Below are positions 52,274-59,684 of a stretch of 64,000 nt of DNA, in pieces. Source of the DNA: Patiriisocius_A hiemis (lineage in GTDB: Bacteria; Bacteroidota; Bacteroidia; Flavobacteriales; Flavobacteriaceae); the NCBI RefSeq assembly GCF_031846325.1, contig NZ_JAVRHZ010000001.1, forward strand, positions 124,001 to 188,000, given 5' to 3'. Under the pieces are notes generated by a model, which was not told the DNA's origin, did no database searches, and saw nothing but the letters and a program-made list of their open reading frames with translations. Every line of letters begins with the position of its first letter. The stretch's first letter is position 1. The position numbers and the translations under genes are program-made.

Positions 52274-52286
52274 CCTCTTTCTCCGC
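52274..52286 (+). repeat. att copy 3, right end of element B
   Basis: CCTCTTTCTCCGC, identical to the tRNA-Ser 3' end. The chromosome resumes here with a terminator hairpin that was probably the native one of the tRNA gene. Confidence 0.85.
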
Positions 52287-52291
52287 AAAAG

Positions 52292-52325
52292 AAACCCGTA
52301 ACGAAAGTTGCGGGTTTTGTGTTTT
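52292..52325 (+). terminator. Displaced native terminator of tRNA-Ser
   Basis: AAACCCGTAAC (52292-52302), GAAA loop, GTTGCGGGTTT (52307-52317) with a T-rich tail. It stands 6 bases after the att core, as expected for the original downstream flank of the tRNA gene. Confidence 0.8.
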
Positions 52326-52363
52326 TAAAACATTGCCAGCAAAAGTTTATAAAAAGAAATAAA

Positions 52364-52401
52364 AAAACACCCTAACACAGATAGCTGCGTAAGGGTGTTT
52401 T
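52364..52401 (-). terminator. Terminator of the 75-residue gene
   Basis: AAAACACCCT (52364-52373) and AGGGTGTTTT (52392-52401) form the stem, with an inner partial stem. The T-run lies on the minus strand. Confidence 0.75.
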
Positions 52402-52420
52402 AATAAATATGTTTTTAAAA

Positions 52421-52648
52421 TTATGTAGTTAACGGTGTGCCTTTTAACCGTTTTTCAATTTTCTTTTTCTTTTCGGTAAGGCGTTTCATCACGTCCATTA
52501 ATTTAGCGTCTTTATTTTTCTTATAGAATTCATTAATAGCCAAAATAAGTCTTTTTGCTTCTCTAGAGGCAGCGACTCTATCGCTCGTGGACATGTGGCT
52601 CATTTTAGATTTCTCGAAAGCTGCGGCTTCTTTTAATAAAACTTCCAT
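52421..52648 (-). CDS. Small helical protein, unknown function
   Basis: The 75-residue product is charged and helical (STSDRVAASREAKRLILAINE, named by SDRVAASREAKRLILAINE, then a Lys-rich VMKRLTEKKKKIEKRLKG). It has no signal or membrane segment. I know similar short proteins in Flavobacteriaceae genomes but no function. Its own terminator follows, which supports that it is expressed. It is the first chromosomal gene right of the islands. Confidence 0.65.
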   Translation of the reverse strand: MEVLLKEAAAFEKSKMSHMSTSDRVAASREAKRLILAINEFYKKNKDAKLMDVMKRLTEKKKKIEKRLKGTPLTT

Positions 52649-52752
52649 AGTAATTTTTGTTTAAATTTGCGCTAATCTAATTAAACATGACGATTTTTAC
52701 AGCCATTTTATATTGATTTTAACAATACTATCATTATATAAATCTTTACCAT

Positions 52753-53139
52753 TTATATAATAGGAATTGGCTTCTTGTTATCGTCTACCGCAACAAACGT
52801 AAAATATCCAGTAACCACCTTGTCTCGCTGCTTACTGTACATGTCTTCCATAAAGATTTCAACCTTTACAACACAACTTGTTCTACCTACTTTATCTACT
52901 CGTGCTACTAGCTCTACAATACTTCCTTGTGGGATAGGAGTGGAGAAGTCAATTTTATCTGTCGATACGGTTACTACTTTTTTTCGGCTAAAACGAGTAG
53001 CACAAATAAAAGAAGCCTCGTCCATCATATGCAAAGTTGTCCCACCAAATAGGGTGTCGTAATGATTAGTGGTGTTAGGAAAAACTGCCTTAAAGATTCG
53101 GGTTTCACTTTTATTCTTTAGTTGTTCAAGCGTTGCCAT
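52753..53139 (-). CDS. Acyl-CoA thioesterase, hotdog fold
   Basis: The 128-residue protein matches the YciA/BACH-type hotdog thioesterases: NHYDTLFGGTTLHMMDEAS with the catalytic Asp in the long helix, ATRFSRKKVVTVSTDKIDF, and GSIVELVARVDKVGRTS. Members hydrolyse acyl-CoA in the cytosol, as homo-oligomers. The length is normal. The chain length used cannot be told. It is divergent from the nitroreductase gene. Confidence 0.9.
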   Translation of the reverse strand: MATLEQLKNKSETRIFKAVFPNTTNHYDTLFGGTTLHMMDEASFICATRFSRKKVVTVSTDKIDFSTPIPQGSIVELVARVDKVGRTSCVVKVEIFMEDMYSKQRDKVVTGYFTFVAVDDNKKPIPII

Positions 53140-53206
53140 AGGTATTGCTTATTTCTATACAGGGTTTTATTATCTAATCTGAGACGTTATACCCCTAAAC
53201 GATTTG

Positions 53207-53214
53207 TATTTTTG
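53207..53214 (+). promoter_or_regulatory. Promoter -7 element of the nitroreductase gene
   Basis: TATTTTTG fits TAnnTTTG and lies 22 bases before the ATG at 53237. Confidence 0.5.
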
Positions 53215-53236
53215 TATTTCCAAAAGTACAGCTAAT

Positions 53237-53872
53237 ATGAGTATAAATACTATTGAAAAACTAAAATGGCGTTATGCAACTAAGAAGTTTGACTCAGCTA
53301 AGCTACTCCCTGAAGCTAAAATAAACACCTTAAAGCAGGCTTTTAATCTTACTGCTACTTCCTATGGATTACAACCCCTAAAAATGATAGCGATACATAA
53401 CAAAACGCTTCAAAAAGAATTGGTGCCACTTACTATGGAACAACAACAAGTAGCAGACGCTTCACATGTGTTGGTATTGTGTACAGAGACTAGTATTACA
53501 TCAAACTATATCCAGTCTTACTTTAAAAAGGTGGCAGATACCAGAAAAACACCTAAAGAAATTTTAAACCCTTTTGAAACATTTCTAGTTGAAAGCTTTT
53601 CTGAAAAGCCAGATGCAGAAGTTAAAACATGGATGCAAAAACAAGCCTATATTGCATTAGGTAATTTACTTACTATTTGTGCTTTTGAAGAAATTGACGC
53701 TTGCCCAATTGAAGGTTTTGATCCACTTGCATATGATGAAAAACTACAACTTAAAGAAAAAGGACTAGAATCTGTGCTAGTGCTAGCAGTTGGGTATCGA
53801 GCTAAAGACGATACTTTTTCTAAAATGAAGAAAATTAGAAGAGGAGTAGATACTGTGGTTATTAATATGTAA
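53237..53872 (+). CDS. NAD(P)H-dependent nitroreductase family oxidoreductase
   Basis: The ATG at 53237 (MSINTIEKLKWRYATKKFD) fits the family; a TTG further upstream would fall in the promoter. The 211-residue flavoprotein has RYATKKFD at the FMN-binding start, TATSYGLQPLKMIAI, the helix YIALGNLLTICAFEEIDACP and a late VLAVGYRAKDD. Such enzymes reduce nitro or quinone compounds with NAD(P)H and FMN in the cytosol. The natural substrate is unknown. It stands alone. Confidence 0.9.
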   Translation: MSINTIEKLKWRYATKKFDSAKLLPEAKINTLKQAFNLTATSYGLQPLKMIAIHNKTLQKELVPLTMEQQQVADASHVLVLCTETSITSNYIQSYFKKVADTRKTPKEILNPFETFLVESFSEKPDAEVKTWMQKQAYIALGNLLTICAFEEIDACPIEGFDPLAYDEKLQLKEKGLESVLVLAVGYRAKDDTFSKMKKIRRGVDTVVINM

Positions 53873-54001
53873 CAATAATTACTAACACTTTTTAAGAACA
53901 TTTTTTAAAACTATAACATTTAAGGCTGTGCTTTTGTGATATCATTGTAAAAATCTAGCCTTTATATTGTATACATTTAAGTGAACTTAAAAATAATTAA
54001 T

Positions 54002-54193
54002 ATGAATACTACAGAATTAAAGGGAAAATGGAATCAAGTAAAAGGAAATGTTAAGCAAGAGTATGGTATCTCATTTAACGATGATGAAAGCTTTAGTGAA
54101 GGAAAATATGAAGAGATGGTAGGAAAAATCCAAGAGAAGACCGGAAAGGCTAAAGAGGATATAAAAAAAGAAATAGGTTCTTGGTTTAACTAA
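54002..54193 (+). CDS. CsbD family stress protein
   Basis: The ATG at 54002 (MNTTELKGKWNQVKGNVKQ) fits the family; a GTG at 53981 would add seven residues. The 63-residue product is the right length for CsbD, with the conserved KGKWNQVKGNVK and a later GKIQEKTGKAKEDIKKEI. CsbD proteins are stress-induced, hydrophilic and of unclear function. A bidirectional terminator separates it from the cold-shock gene. Confidence 0.9.
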   Translation: MNTTELKGKWNQVKGNVKQEYGISFNDDESFSEGKYEEMVGKIQEKTGKAKEDIKKEIGSWFN

Positions 54194-54220
54194 AAAATAA
54201 TTAAATATCAACACAAATAA

Positions 54221-54250
54221 AAAGCCCGCAATGAAAATTGCGGGCTTTAA
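54221..54250. terminator. Bidirectional terminator between csbD-like and cold-shock genes
   Basis: AAAGCCCGCAAT (54221-54232), GAAA, ATTGCGGGCTTT (54237-54248): a perfect 12-base stem with A- and T-runs for both convergent genes. Confidence 0.85.
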
Positions 54251-54270
54251 TGGTTAAAATGGAATATATG

Positions 54271-54462
54271 TTATAGTACTTTTACGTTTATAGCGTTTAA
54301 TCCTTTTCTTCCTTCTGTTAGATCGAATTCTACTGCATCACCTTCACGAACTTCGTCGATCAATCCAGAAATGTGTACAAAATGTTCTTTGTTTGTTTCG
54401 TCTTCAGTAATAAAACCAAAACCTTTGGTGTCATTGAAGAACTTTACTGTTCCTTTACTCAT
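54271..54462 (-). CDS. Cold-shock domain protein
   Basis: The 63-residue protein is a single cold-shock domain with RNP1 KGFGFI and RNP2 FVHIS intact, so it should bind single-stranded RNA and DNA as a chaperone or antiterminator. The N-terminus MSKGTVKFFNDTKGFGFI is canonical. On the minus strand TACCTTTG at 54496-54489 is a good -7 element, 27 bases ahead of the ATG. Confidence 0.95.
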   Translation of the reverse strand: MSKGTVKFFNDTKGFGFITEDETNKEHFVHISGLIDEVREGDAVEFDLTEGRKGLNAINVKVL

Positions 54463-54488
54463 TGTAATAAATTAATTTAATTAAAGTG

Positions 54489-54496
54489 CAAAGGTA
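54489..54496 (-). promoter_or_regulatory. Promoter -7 element of the cold-shock gene
   Basis: TACCTTTG on the minus strand fits TAnnTTTG. Confidence 0.5.
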
Positions 54497-54533
54497 CACT
54501 AATTTATACCAAATAGGCTATTTATCTTATTTA

Positions 54534-55739
54534 TTATAAAGAAATTACAATTTGGTTGTTCAAGATATCATCTAACGTTTCCCTTTTTCTTATTAAATGT
54601 GCTGTCTCATTGTACCATAAAACCTCAGCTGGGCGATATCGAGAATTGTAGTTACTCGCCATAGTAAAACAGTATGCACCTGCATTAGAAAAAGAAATAA
54701 TGTCACCTTCTCTAATTTCGGCAATACGTCTATTATTTGCAAACGTATCCGTCTCACAAATATACCCTACAACACTATAAAAACGTTCTCTTCCATTTGG
54801 ATTAGAAATATTAGTAATATTATGTTGAGAGCCATATAGCATTGGCCGTATAAGATGATTAAACCCGCTATCTATTTGTGCAAATACGGTAGAAGTGGTT
54901 TGTTTTACTACATTAACTTTGGCAAGAAATTGCCCAGCCTCACTTACTAGAAACTTTCCAGGTTCAAAGGCAAGAGTTAGTTGTTTACCATATTCTTTAC
55001 AGAAATCGTTAAAGCGTTTAGTTAGTTTTTTACCCATCTCCTCAACATTAGTTTCAATATCACCTTCTTTATAAGGTACTTTAAAACCACTACCAAAATC
55101 TATAAAATCTAAGTTTTTAAAATTCTTAGCTGCTTCAAACAAAATTTCAGAAGCGTATAAAAACACATCAATGTCCAGTATATCACTTCCAGTATGCATA
55201 TGAATTCCATTAATATGCATGCCAGTATTCTCTACAATACGATTAATATGAGGTAATTGATGGATAGAAATTCCAAACTTGCTATCAATATGTCCAACCG
55301 AAATATTAGTATTACCACCCGCCATAACATGCGGATTTATTCTAATACAAACTGGGATGTTTGGGTGTTTAGTTCCAAACTGCTCTAGGATAGAGAGGTT
55401 GTCAATATTAATTTTTACCCCAAGTTTAGCGGCAACTTCAATTTCCTCAAGCGAAACTCCATTAGGGGTGTAAATAATATCCTTAGGATTTGCTCCCGCC
55501 TTTAGCCCTAATTGGACTTCTTGTATAGATACTGTATCTAATCCAGCTCCTTGTTTCAGTAATAATTTTAAAACCGAAATATTAGATAATGCCTTTACTG
55601 CATAATGAATTTTAACCTGTTTGACACCCTTAAAAGCATTTTGTAAACGTTTGTATTGTGCTTCAATTTTTGAAGCATCATAAACATAAACTGGGCTACC
55701 AAATTCTGTAGCAATTGCCAAAAGGTCTTTGCGTGTCAT
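54534..55739 (-). CDS. lysA: Diaminopimelate decarboxylase
   Basis: LysA makes lysine from meso-diaminopimelate with PLP. The 401-residue protein is a fold type III enzyme: VKIHYAVKALSNISVLKLL carries the PLP lysine, GIHMHTGSDI and FIDFGSGF line the barrel, and AFEPGKFLV, GFNHLIRPMLYG and CETDTFANNR lie in the second half; the last supplies the catalytic Cys and Asp. It is divergent from sucC. TACTTTTG at 55779-55772 is a likely -7 element. Confidence 0.94.
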   Translation of the reverse strand: MTRKDLLAIATEFGSPVYVYDASKIEAQYKRLQNAFKGVKQVKIHYAVKALSNISVLKLLLKQGAGLDTVSIQEVQLGLKAGANPKDIIYTPNGVSLEEIEVAAKLGVKINIDNLSILEQFGTKHPNIPVCIRINPHVMAGGNTNISVGHIDSKFGISIHQLPHINRIVENTGMHINGIHMHTGSDILDIDVFLYASEILFEAAKNFKNLDFIDFGSGFKVPYKEGDIETNVEEMGKKLTKRFNDFCKEYGKQLTLAFEPGKFLVSEAGQFLAKVNVVKQTTSTVFAQIDSGFNHLIRPMLYGSQHNITNISNPNGRERFYSVVGYICETDTFANNRRIAEIREGDIISFSNAGAYCFTMASNYNSRYRPAEVLWYNETAHLIRKRETLDDILNNQIVISL

Positions 55740-55771
55740 TACATTAAATTCTTTTAATTAAAAATAAGCGT

Positions 55772-55779
55772 CAAAAGTA
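55772..55779 (-). promoter_or_regulatory. Promoter -7 element of lysA
   Basis: TACTTTTG on the minus strand, 32 bases ahead of the lysA ATG, fits TAnnTTTG. Confidence 0.45.
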
Positions 55780-55895
55780 ATAGCTATTTCTTCATTCTTA
55801 ATTAATAAAAACTTAAAATTTGTGTTTTCTTTTTTCTGAAAGAATTTTGAAGTGATTAATGCTAACAAATTCATTTTAATTACTAAAACATTTGT

Positions 55896-55903
55896 TATTT
55901 TTG
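55896..55903 (+). promoter_or_regulatory. Promoter -7 element of sucC
   Basis: TATTTTTG fits TAnnTTTG and lies 28 bases before the sucC ATG. Confidence 0.5.
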
Positions 55904-55931
55904 TGCTTCTTAAAATTGAAATATTTCATAT

Positions 55932-57122
55932 ATGAACTTACACGAATATCAAGGAAAAGAAATACTAAATAGTTTTGGAGTAGAAATCCAACGCGGTATT
56001 GTTGCTACAACACCAGAAGAGGCTGTAAATGCAGCAAAAAAACTAACCGAAGATACAGGAACAGGATGGCACGTGATTAAAGCACAAGTACATGCTGGTG
56101 GGCGCGGAAAAGGTGGAGGAGTAAAACTCGCTAAGAGCCTTGAGGATGTAAAGAGCATTGCAAATGATATTATTGGAATGAACCTCATAACTCCCCAAAC
56201 AAGTGCAGAAGGTAAAAAAGTACATCAAGTACTTGTTGCAGAAGATGTTTATTATCCAGGGGATAGTGAACCAGAAGAGTATTATATGAGTGTTTTATTA
56301 AACCGATCTACAGGTAGAAACATGATTATGTATTCTACTGAGGGAGGTATGGACATTGAAACAGTTGCTGAAGAAACACCACATTTAATCTTCCATGAAG
56401 AAATAGATCCAGCTACAGGTTTATTGCCTTTTCAGGCTAGACGTGTTGCATTTAACCTTGGATTAAGTGGGCAAGCATTTAAGCAAATGACAAAGTTTGT
56501 TATGGCATTATATAAGGCATATACAAATAGTGACTCTTCTTTATTTGAAATTAATCCAGTATTAAAAACAAGTGACGACCGTATTATAGCAGTAGACGCT
56601 AAAGTAAGTTTAGATGACAATGCGTTATTCCGTCATAAAGATTATGCAGCAATGCGTGATGAAAGGGAAGAGAATCCAGTTGAGGTTGAAGCTAAAGAAG
56701 TAGGTTTAAACTACGTAGATTTAGATGGTAATGTTGGATGTATGGTTAATGGAGCAGGATTAGCAATGGCAACTATGGATTTAATTAAGCAAGCTGGCGG
56801 AGAACCTGCAAACTTTTTGGATGTAGGAGGTACGGCAGATGCAGAACGAGTAGAAGCTGCTTTTAATCTTATTTTAAAAGACCCTAACGTAAAAGCAATC
56901 TTAGTAAATATTTTTGGTGGAATTGTGCGTTGTGATAGAGTAGCACAAGGAATTGTAGATGCCTATAAAAATATGGGGACTATAGAAGTACCTATTATCG
57001 TTAGGCTTCAAGGTACCAATGCAGATATCGCTAAAGACTTAATTGATAATAGTGGGCTTGATGTACAAAGTGCTATTGAGTTTCAAGAAGCAGCAGATAA
57101 AGTACAAGCTGTATTAGCTTAA
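55932..57122 (+). CDS. sucC: Succinyl-CoA synthetase beta subunit (ADP-forming)
   Basis: SucC, with SucD, makes ATP from succinyl-CoA in the citric acid cycle. The 396-residue subunit starts with the ATP-grasp signature MNLHEYQGKEILNSFGV, continues with KAQVHAGGRGKGGGVKLAKS (the nucleotide-binding loop is HAGGRGKGGG), LFEINPVL and the C-terminal NFLDVGGTA and NIFGGIVRCD. The sucD gene is not adjacent, as in many Flavobacteriaceae. A strong terminator follows. Confidence 0.96.
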   Translation: MNLHEYQGKEILNSFGVEIQRGIVATTPEEAVNAAKKLTEDTGTGWHVIKAQVHAGGRGKGGGVKLAKSLEDVKSIANDIIGMNLITPQTSAEGKKVHQVLVAEDVYYPGDSEPEEYYMSVLLNRSTGRNMIMYSTEGGMDIETVAEETPHLIFHEEIDPATGLLPFQARRVAFNLGLSGQAFKQMTKFVMALYKAYTNSDSSLFEINPVLKTSDDRIIAVDAKVSLDDNALFRHKDYAAMRDEREENPVEVEAKEVGLNYVDLDGNVGCMVNGAGLAMATMDLIKQAGGEPANFLDVGGTADAERVEAAFNLILKDPNVKAILVNIFGGIVRCDRVAQGIVDAYKNMGTIEVPIIVRLQGTNADIAKDLIDNSGLDVQSAIEFQEAADKVQAVLA

Positions 57123-57141
57123 GCAAGAGAAATAATAAAAT

Positions 57142-57178
57142 AAAAAAAGCCTTACTATTATAGTAAGGCTTTTTTTAT
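57142..57178. terminator. Terminator between sucC and tRNA-Met
   Basis: A 15-16-base stem around CCTTACTA/TAGTAAGG (57142-57157 with 57161-57176) with A-runs and T-runs on both sides. It can serve sucC and the convergent tRNA-Met. Confidence 0.85.
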
Positions 57179-57182
57179 TTAG

Positions 57183-57256
57183 TAGCGTGGGGCGGGCACG
57201 ATCCGCCGACCTCAGCATTATGAATGCTGCGCTCTAACCAGCTGAGCTACCACGCC
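57183..57256 (-). tRNA. tRNA-Met (anticodon CAT)
   Basis: The 74-base gene has acceptor GGCGTGG/CCACGCT (one G-T pair), D-arm with AGCTCAGCTGGTTAGAGC, anticodon arm GCAGCATTCATAATGCTG with anticodon CAT, and T-stem GGCGG/CCGCC. The T-loop reads ATCGTGC rather than the usual TTCGAAT form. CCA is not encoded. It is an elongator-type tRNA-Met; a lysidine-modified tRNA-Ile with the same anticodon cannot be excluded by sequence alone. Confidence 0.9.
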
Positions 57257-57337
57257 AAAATTTCAAAAGTGCTAAAATGTGTTTTAGCGGCTGCAAATAT
57301 AGAAACAATTATGCAGCTATCAAATGTGAAAAGTAAA

Positions 57338-57445
57338 TTATTTTCTTTTTTTAAAATGCTTTTCATATGCTACTACAACTGAGGCTAACCAGACAATAAA
57401 TATAACACCAGTTATAATTGAATATATTAAAATTATATCTTCCAT
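57338..57445 (-). CDS. Tiny membrane protein (35 residues)
   Basis: This short frame (MEDIILIYSIITGVIFIVWL at the start) encodes one membrane helix and a basic tail KHFKKRK, so the C-terminus should face the cytoplasm. It starts with an ATG directly after the stop of the 58-residue gene upstream, as in a coupled operon. I do not recognise the family. The tight placement and clear helix make it likely real. Confidence 0.55.
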   Translation of the reverse strand: MEDIILIYSIITGVIFIVWLASVVVAYEKHFKKRK

Positions 57446-57622
57446 TTAGCTTTTAAATTTGAAGTAATTCATAAAGCCAAGTATAGTTGGAGCCCATAAC
57501 CCTAAGAACAGCGCATCAATCTTATTGCCTTGCAGAAACAAATATTCTGCAACGATTATTATTATGAGCACTACTACTAGCATGATAATATTGAAGATTC
57601 CTATTTCTTTAATAAACTTCAT
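57446..57622 (-). CDS. Small membrane protein (58 residues)
   Basis: The product starts MKFIKEIGIFNIIMLVVVLI and has two hydrophobic stretches (about 9-28 and 38-50), with YLFLQGNKIDALFLGLWAP between and within them, and ends NYFKFKS. It looks like a small inner membrane protein of Flavobacteriaceae with unknown role. The 35-residue membrane protein follows with no gap; the pair probably act together. Confidence 0.65.
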   Translation of the reverse strand: MKFIKEIGIFNIIMLVVVLIIIIVAEYLFLQGNKIDALFLGLWAPTILGFMNYFKFKS

Positions 57623-57742
57623 AAGTTGAAATACAAATTTTCTACAAGATAATTATTGTTATTTGTTTTAAGAAAAAAAGTTTACAGCTTTCTTTTTTCA
57701 ATTTAGAATTATATCTATATTGTGAATAACTAACACCTTACT

Positions 57743-58129
57743 ATGGAAGAAAAAGTTAAATACGAAATGGAGTTCCCAATACAGGCATCTCCATCATTAT
57801 TATACCAATATATTTCTACCCCTTCTGGTATGGGAGAGTGGTATGCAGACAATGTAAACTCTAGAGGAGAGTTCTTTACCTTTATATGGGATGGAAGCGA
57901 AGAGAAGGCAAAACTACTCGGGAAAAAGAGTGGTGAGCGTATTAAATTTAGATGGATGGACGATGAAGATACCAATTACTATTTTGAACTGAGAATTCAA
58001 GTAGATGAAATTACTAAAGATGTTTCCTTAATGATTACAGATTATGCCGAAGAAGATGAAGTGGAAGAAGGTAAAATGTTGTGGGAAAACATGATTTCTG
58101 AATTAAAACAAATACTAGGCTCTACTTAA
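57743..58129 (+). CDS. START-like domain protein (SRPBCC fold)
   Basis: The 128-residue protein fits the AHSA1/START-like helix-grip fold: YEMEFPIQASPSLLYQYIST at the start, GMGEWYADNVNS, FTFIWDGSEEKAKLLGKK and a C-terminal helix LWENMISELKQIL. Such proteins bind hydrophobic ligands in the cytosol. No ligand is known for this Bacteroidota group. It is followed by the aminotransferase gene, which has a promoter of its own. Confidence 0.85.
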   Translation: MEEKVKYEMEFPIQASPSLLYQYISTPSGMGEWYADNVNSRGEFFTFIWDGSEEKAKLLGKKSGERIKFRWMDDEDTNYYFELRIQVDEITKDVSLMITDYAEEDEVEEGKMLWENMISELKQILGST

Positions 58130-58146
58130 AAACAAGCCTATTATAG

Positions 58147-58154
58147 TATCTTTG
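58147..58154 (+). promoter_or_regulatory. Promoter -7 element of the aminotransferase gene
   Basis: TATCTTTG fits TAnnTTTG. A short ACCG/CGGT hairpin with a T-run (about 58157-58182) lies between it and the ATG and could attenuate expression. Confidence 0.5.
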
Positions 58155-58183
58155 CACCGTCTTACATTAAAGGCGGTTTTTTT

Positions 58184-59029
58184 ATGATTAATAACAACGG
58201 GACACTCCAAGAACATTCAGAAAAAGCTTTATCACATTCTAATAGAGGGCTAGCATATGGTGATGCCTTATTTGAAACCATTAGATACTCTGGCGGAAAA
58301 CTATTTTTTTGGGAAGACCACTACTTTAGACTTATGGCGTCTATGCGTATTATGCGTATGGAAATACCAATGAATTTTACAATGGAGTTTCTTGAGGAAG
58401 AAATTGTAAAAACCATTAAAGCTTCAAGTCAAGAAAACAATACGGTTAGAGTAAAAATGATTGTTTGGCGTACTGCTGAAGGAAAATATACTCCTACAAC
58501 AAATGATATATCATACCTTATTTCTACTGAAATTTTAGAGACATCTTTTTATACTCTTGATGAAAATTTTTACGAAGTAGAACTCTTTAAAGACTTTTAC
58601 ATTAATGCAGGCTTATTATCAACTATTAAGTCTAATAACAAACTAATTAATGTATTGGGAAGTATCTATGCAAAGGAAAATGATTATAATAACTGTTTAT
58701 TATTAAATGAAAAAAAGCAAGTTGTAGAGGCTTTAAATGGAAATCTGTTTCTTGTAAATGGGTATAAAATTAAAACTCCTCCACTTACAGATGGATGTCT
58801 TAATGGGGTTATGCGAAAACAATTAATTGCTATTATTGGTCAACTTCCAGATTATATACTAGAAGAAACTTCCATATCTCCTTTTGAGCTTCAAAAAGCA
58901 GATGAGTTATTTATTACTAATGTAATTACGGGATTGCAACCTATATCAAAATATAGAAAAAAGGAGTATGAAACTAAAGTAGCAACGGAGTTACTTTCTA
59001 AAATTAATGTAAAGGCAAGATTAGGCTAG
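58184..59029 (+). CDS. Class IV PLP aminotransferase
   Basis: The 281-residue enzyme has the fold type IV plan: NRGLAYGDALFETIRYSGGK near the start (here the core RGLAYGDALFETI), RLMASMRIM, the PLP lysine in TIKSNNKLINVLGSIYAKE (core STIKSNNKL), and the later EALNGNLFLVNG and ETSISPFELQKADELFITN (core SPFELQKADELF). It resembles aminodeoxychorismate lyase and branched-chain aminotransferases; which reaction it runs cannot be settled. Its end overlaps the convergent YqgE gene by 4 bases. Confidence 0.87.
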   Translation: MINNNGTLQEHSEKALSHSNRGLAYGDALFETIRYSGGKLFFWEDHYFRLMASMRIMRMEIPMNFTMEFLEEEIVKTIKASSQENNTVRVKMIVWRTAEGKYTPTTNDISYLISTEILETSFYTLDENFYEVELFKDFYINAGLLSTIKSNNKLINVLGSIYAKENDYNNCLLLNEKKQVVEALNGNLFLVNGYKIKTPPLTDGCLNGVMRKQLIAIIGQLPDYILEETSISPFELQKADELFITNVITGLQPISKYRKKEYETKVATELLSKINVKARLG

Positions 59030-59586
59030 TTAAGAGTTGGATTTTCAGGAGCATTAGACCATAGGAGGTAGTCTCCACCAAATTCTATCATTTTTTCTTT
59101 CCAGAAGTTAGTATTACTCTTACTTATAATTTCATTTTTGTATTCGTTAGGGGTAACCACCCAACTTTGCAATTCTAATTCTTGTTCTAATTGATTGTTT
59201 GCCCAACCAGAATACCCTAAGAAAAATCTAATTTCGTTATTAGTAAGCTCTTGGTTTTGTAACAAATCTAATATGGTTGTAAAGTCGCCACCCCAATAAA
59301 TTCCGTTAGAAATTTCTATACTATTTGGGATTAAATGCGGAACTCTGTGAATAAAATATAGATTGTCTTGTTCTACAGGGCCTCCATTATATACCTTAAG
59401 GTTAGAACTAACTTCAGGCACAAAATCCTTTAATTCATACTCAAGTGGTTTGTTTAGAATAAAACCAACAGCACCATCCTCATTATATTCTGCTAACAAG
59501 ACAACAGACCTATTAAAGGAAACATCTCCTATAATAGAAGGTTCTGCTACGAGAAGTACGCCTTTTTCAGGTTTTAGAGAAATCAT
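59026..59586 (-). CDS. YqgE/AlgH family protein
   Basis: The 186-residue protein has the family marks: GVLLVAEPSIIGDVSFNRSV, VGFILNKPLEYEL, VYNGGPVEQDNLYFIHR, and GYSGWANNQLEQELELQSW. YqgE proteins are widespread and soluble, and their function is not known. The length is normal. It converges with the aminotransferase gene. Confidence 0.92.
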   Translation of the reverse strand: MISLKPEKGVLLVAEPSIIGDVSFNRSVVLLAEYNEDGAVGFILNKPLEYELKDFVPEVSSNLKVYNGGPVEQDNLYFIHRVPHLIPNSIEISNGIYWGGDFTTILDLLQNQELTNNEIRFFLGYSGWANNQLEQELELQSWVVTPNEYKNEIISKSNTNFWKEKMIEFGGDYLLWSNAPENPTLN

Positions 59587-59634
59587 GGAGTTAGTTTATT
59601 AATTTAAATCTAAGTATTAAATTTTACATAAACA

Positions 59635-59664
59635 AAAAACCCTACCAATTGGTAGGGTTTTATA
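59635..59664 (-). terminator. Terminator of the HU gene
   Basis: AAAACCCTACC (59636-59646), AATT, GGTAGGGTTTT (59651-59661) with the T-run on the minus strand, past the end of the HU gene. Confidence 0.85.
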
Positions 59665-59684
59665 ATGCTTCTTATATAAAGAAT

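Larger units (their letters stand above)
22481..52286. mobile_element. Element B: tandem island in tRNA-Ser with defence and metal-resistance cargo
   Basis: The island spans att copies 2 to 3, about 29.8 kb. It has a DpnII-like R-M operon with an inserted ATPase/RES module, a Rep gene, a broken polymerase-like gene, a copper/zinc island and an HTH gene. I find no integrase, relaxase or conjugation gene in it. Its left end begins with a hairpin closely like that of element A. Direct repeats 12 bases apart lie near both ends (22524-22542 and 52194-52213). It may be a cis-mobilisable island that depends on the integrase of element A or of a lost partner. Confidence 0.75.

Noticed and set aside
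11794..52286. Insertion sequences, CRISPR arrays, retrons or group II introns in the islands
   Set aside because: I found no transposase, no regularly spaced repeats and no reverse transcriptase motif. The polymerase-like proteins have an HD motif, not the YxDD box of reverse transcriptases.
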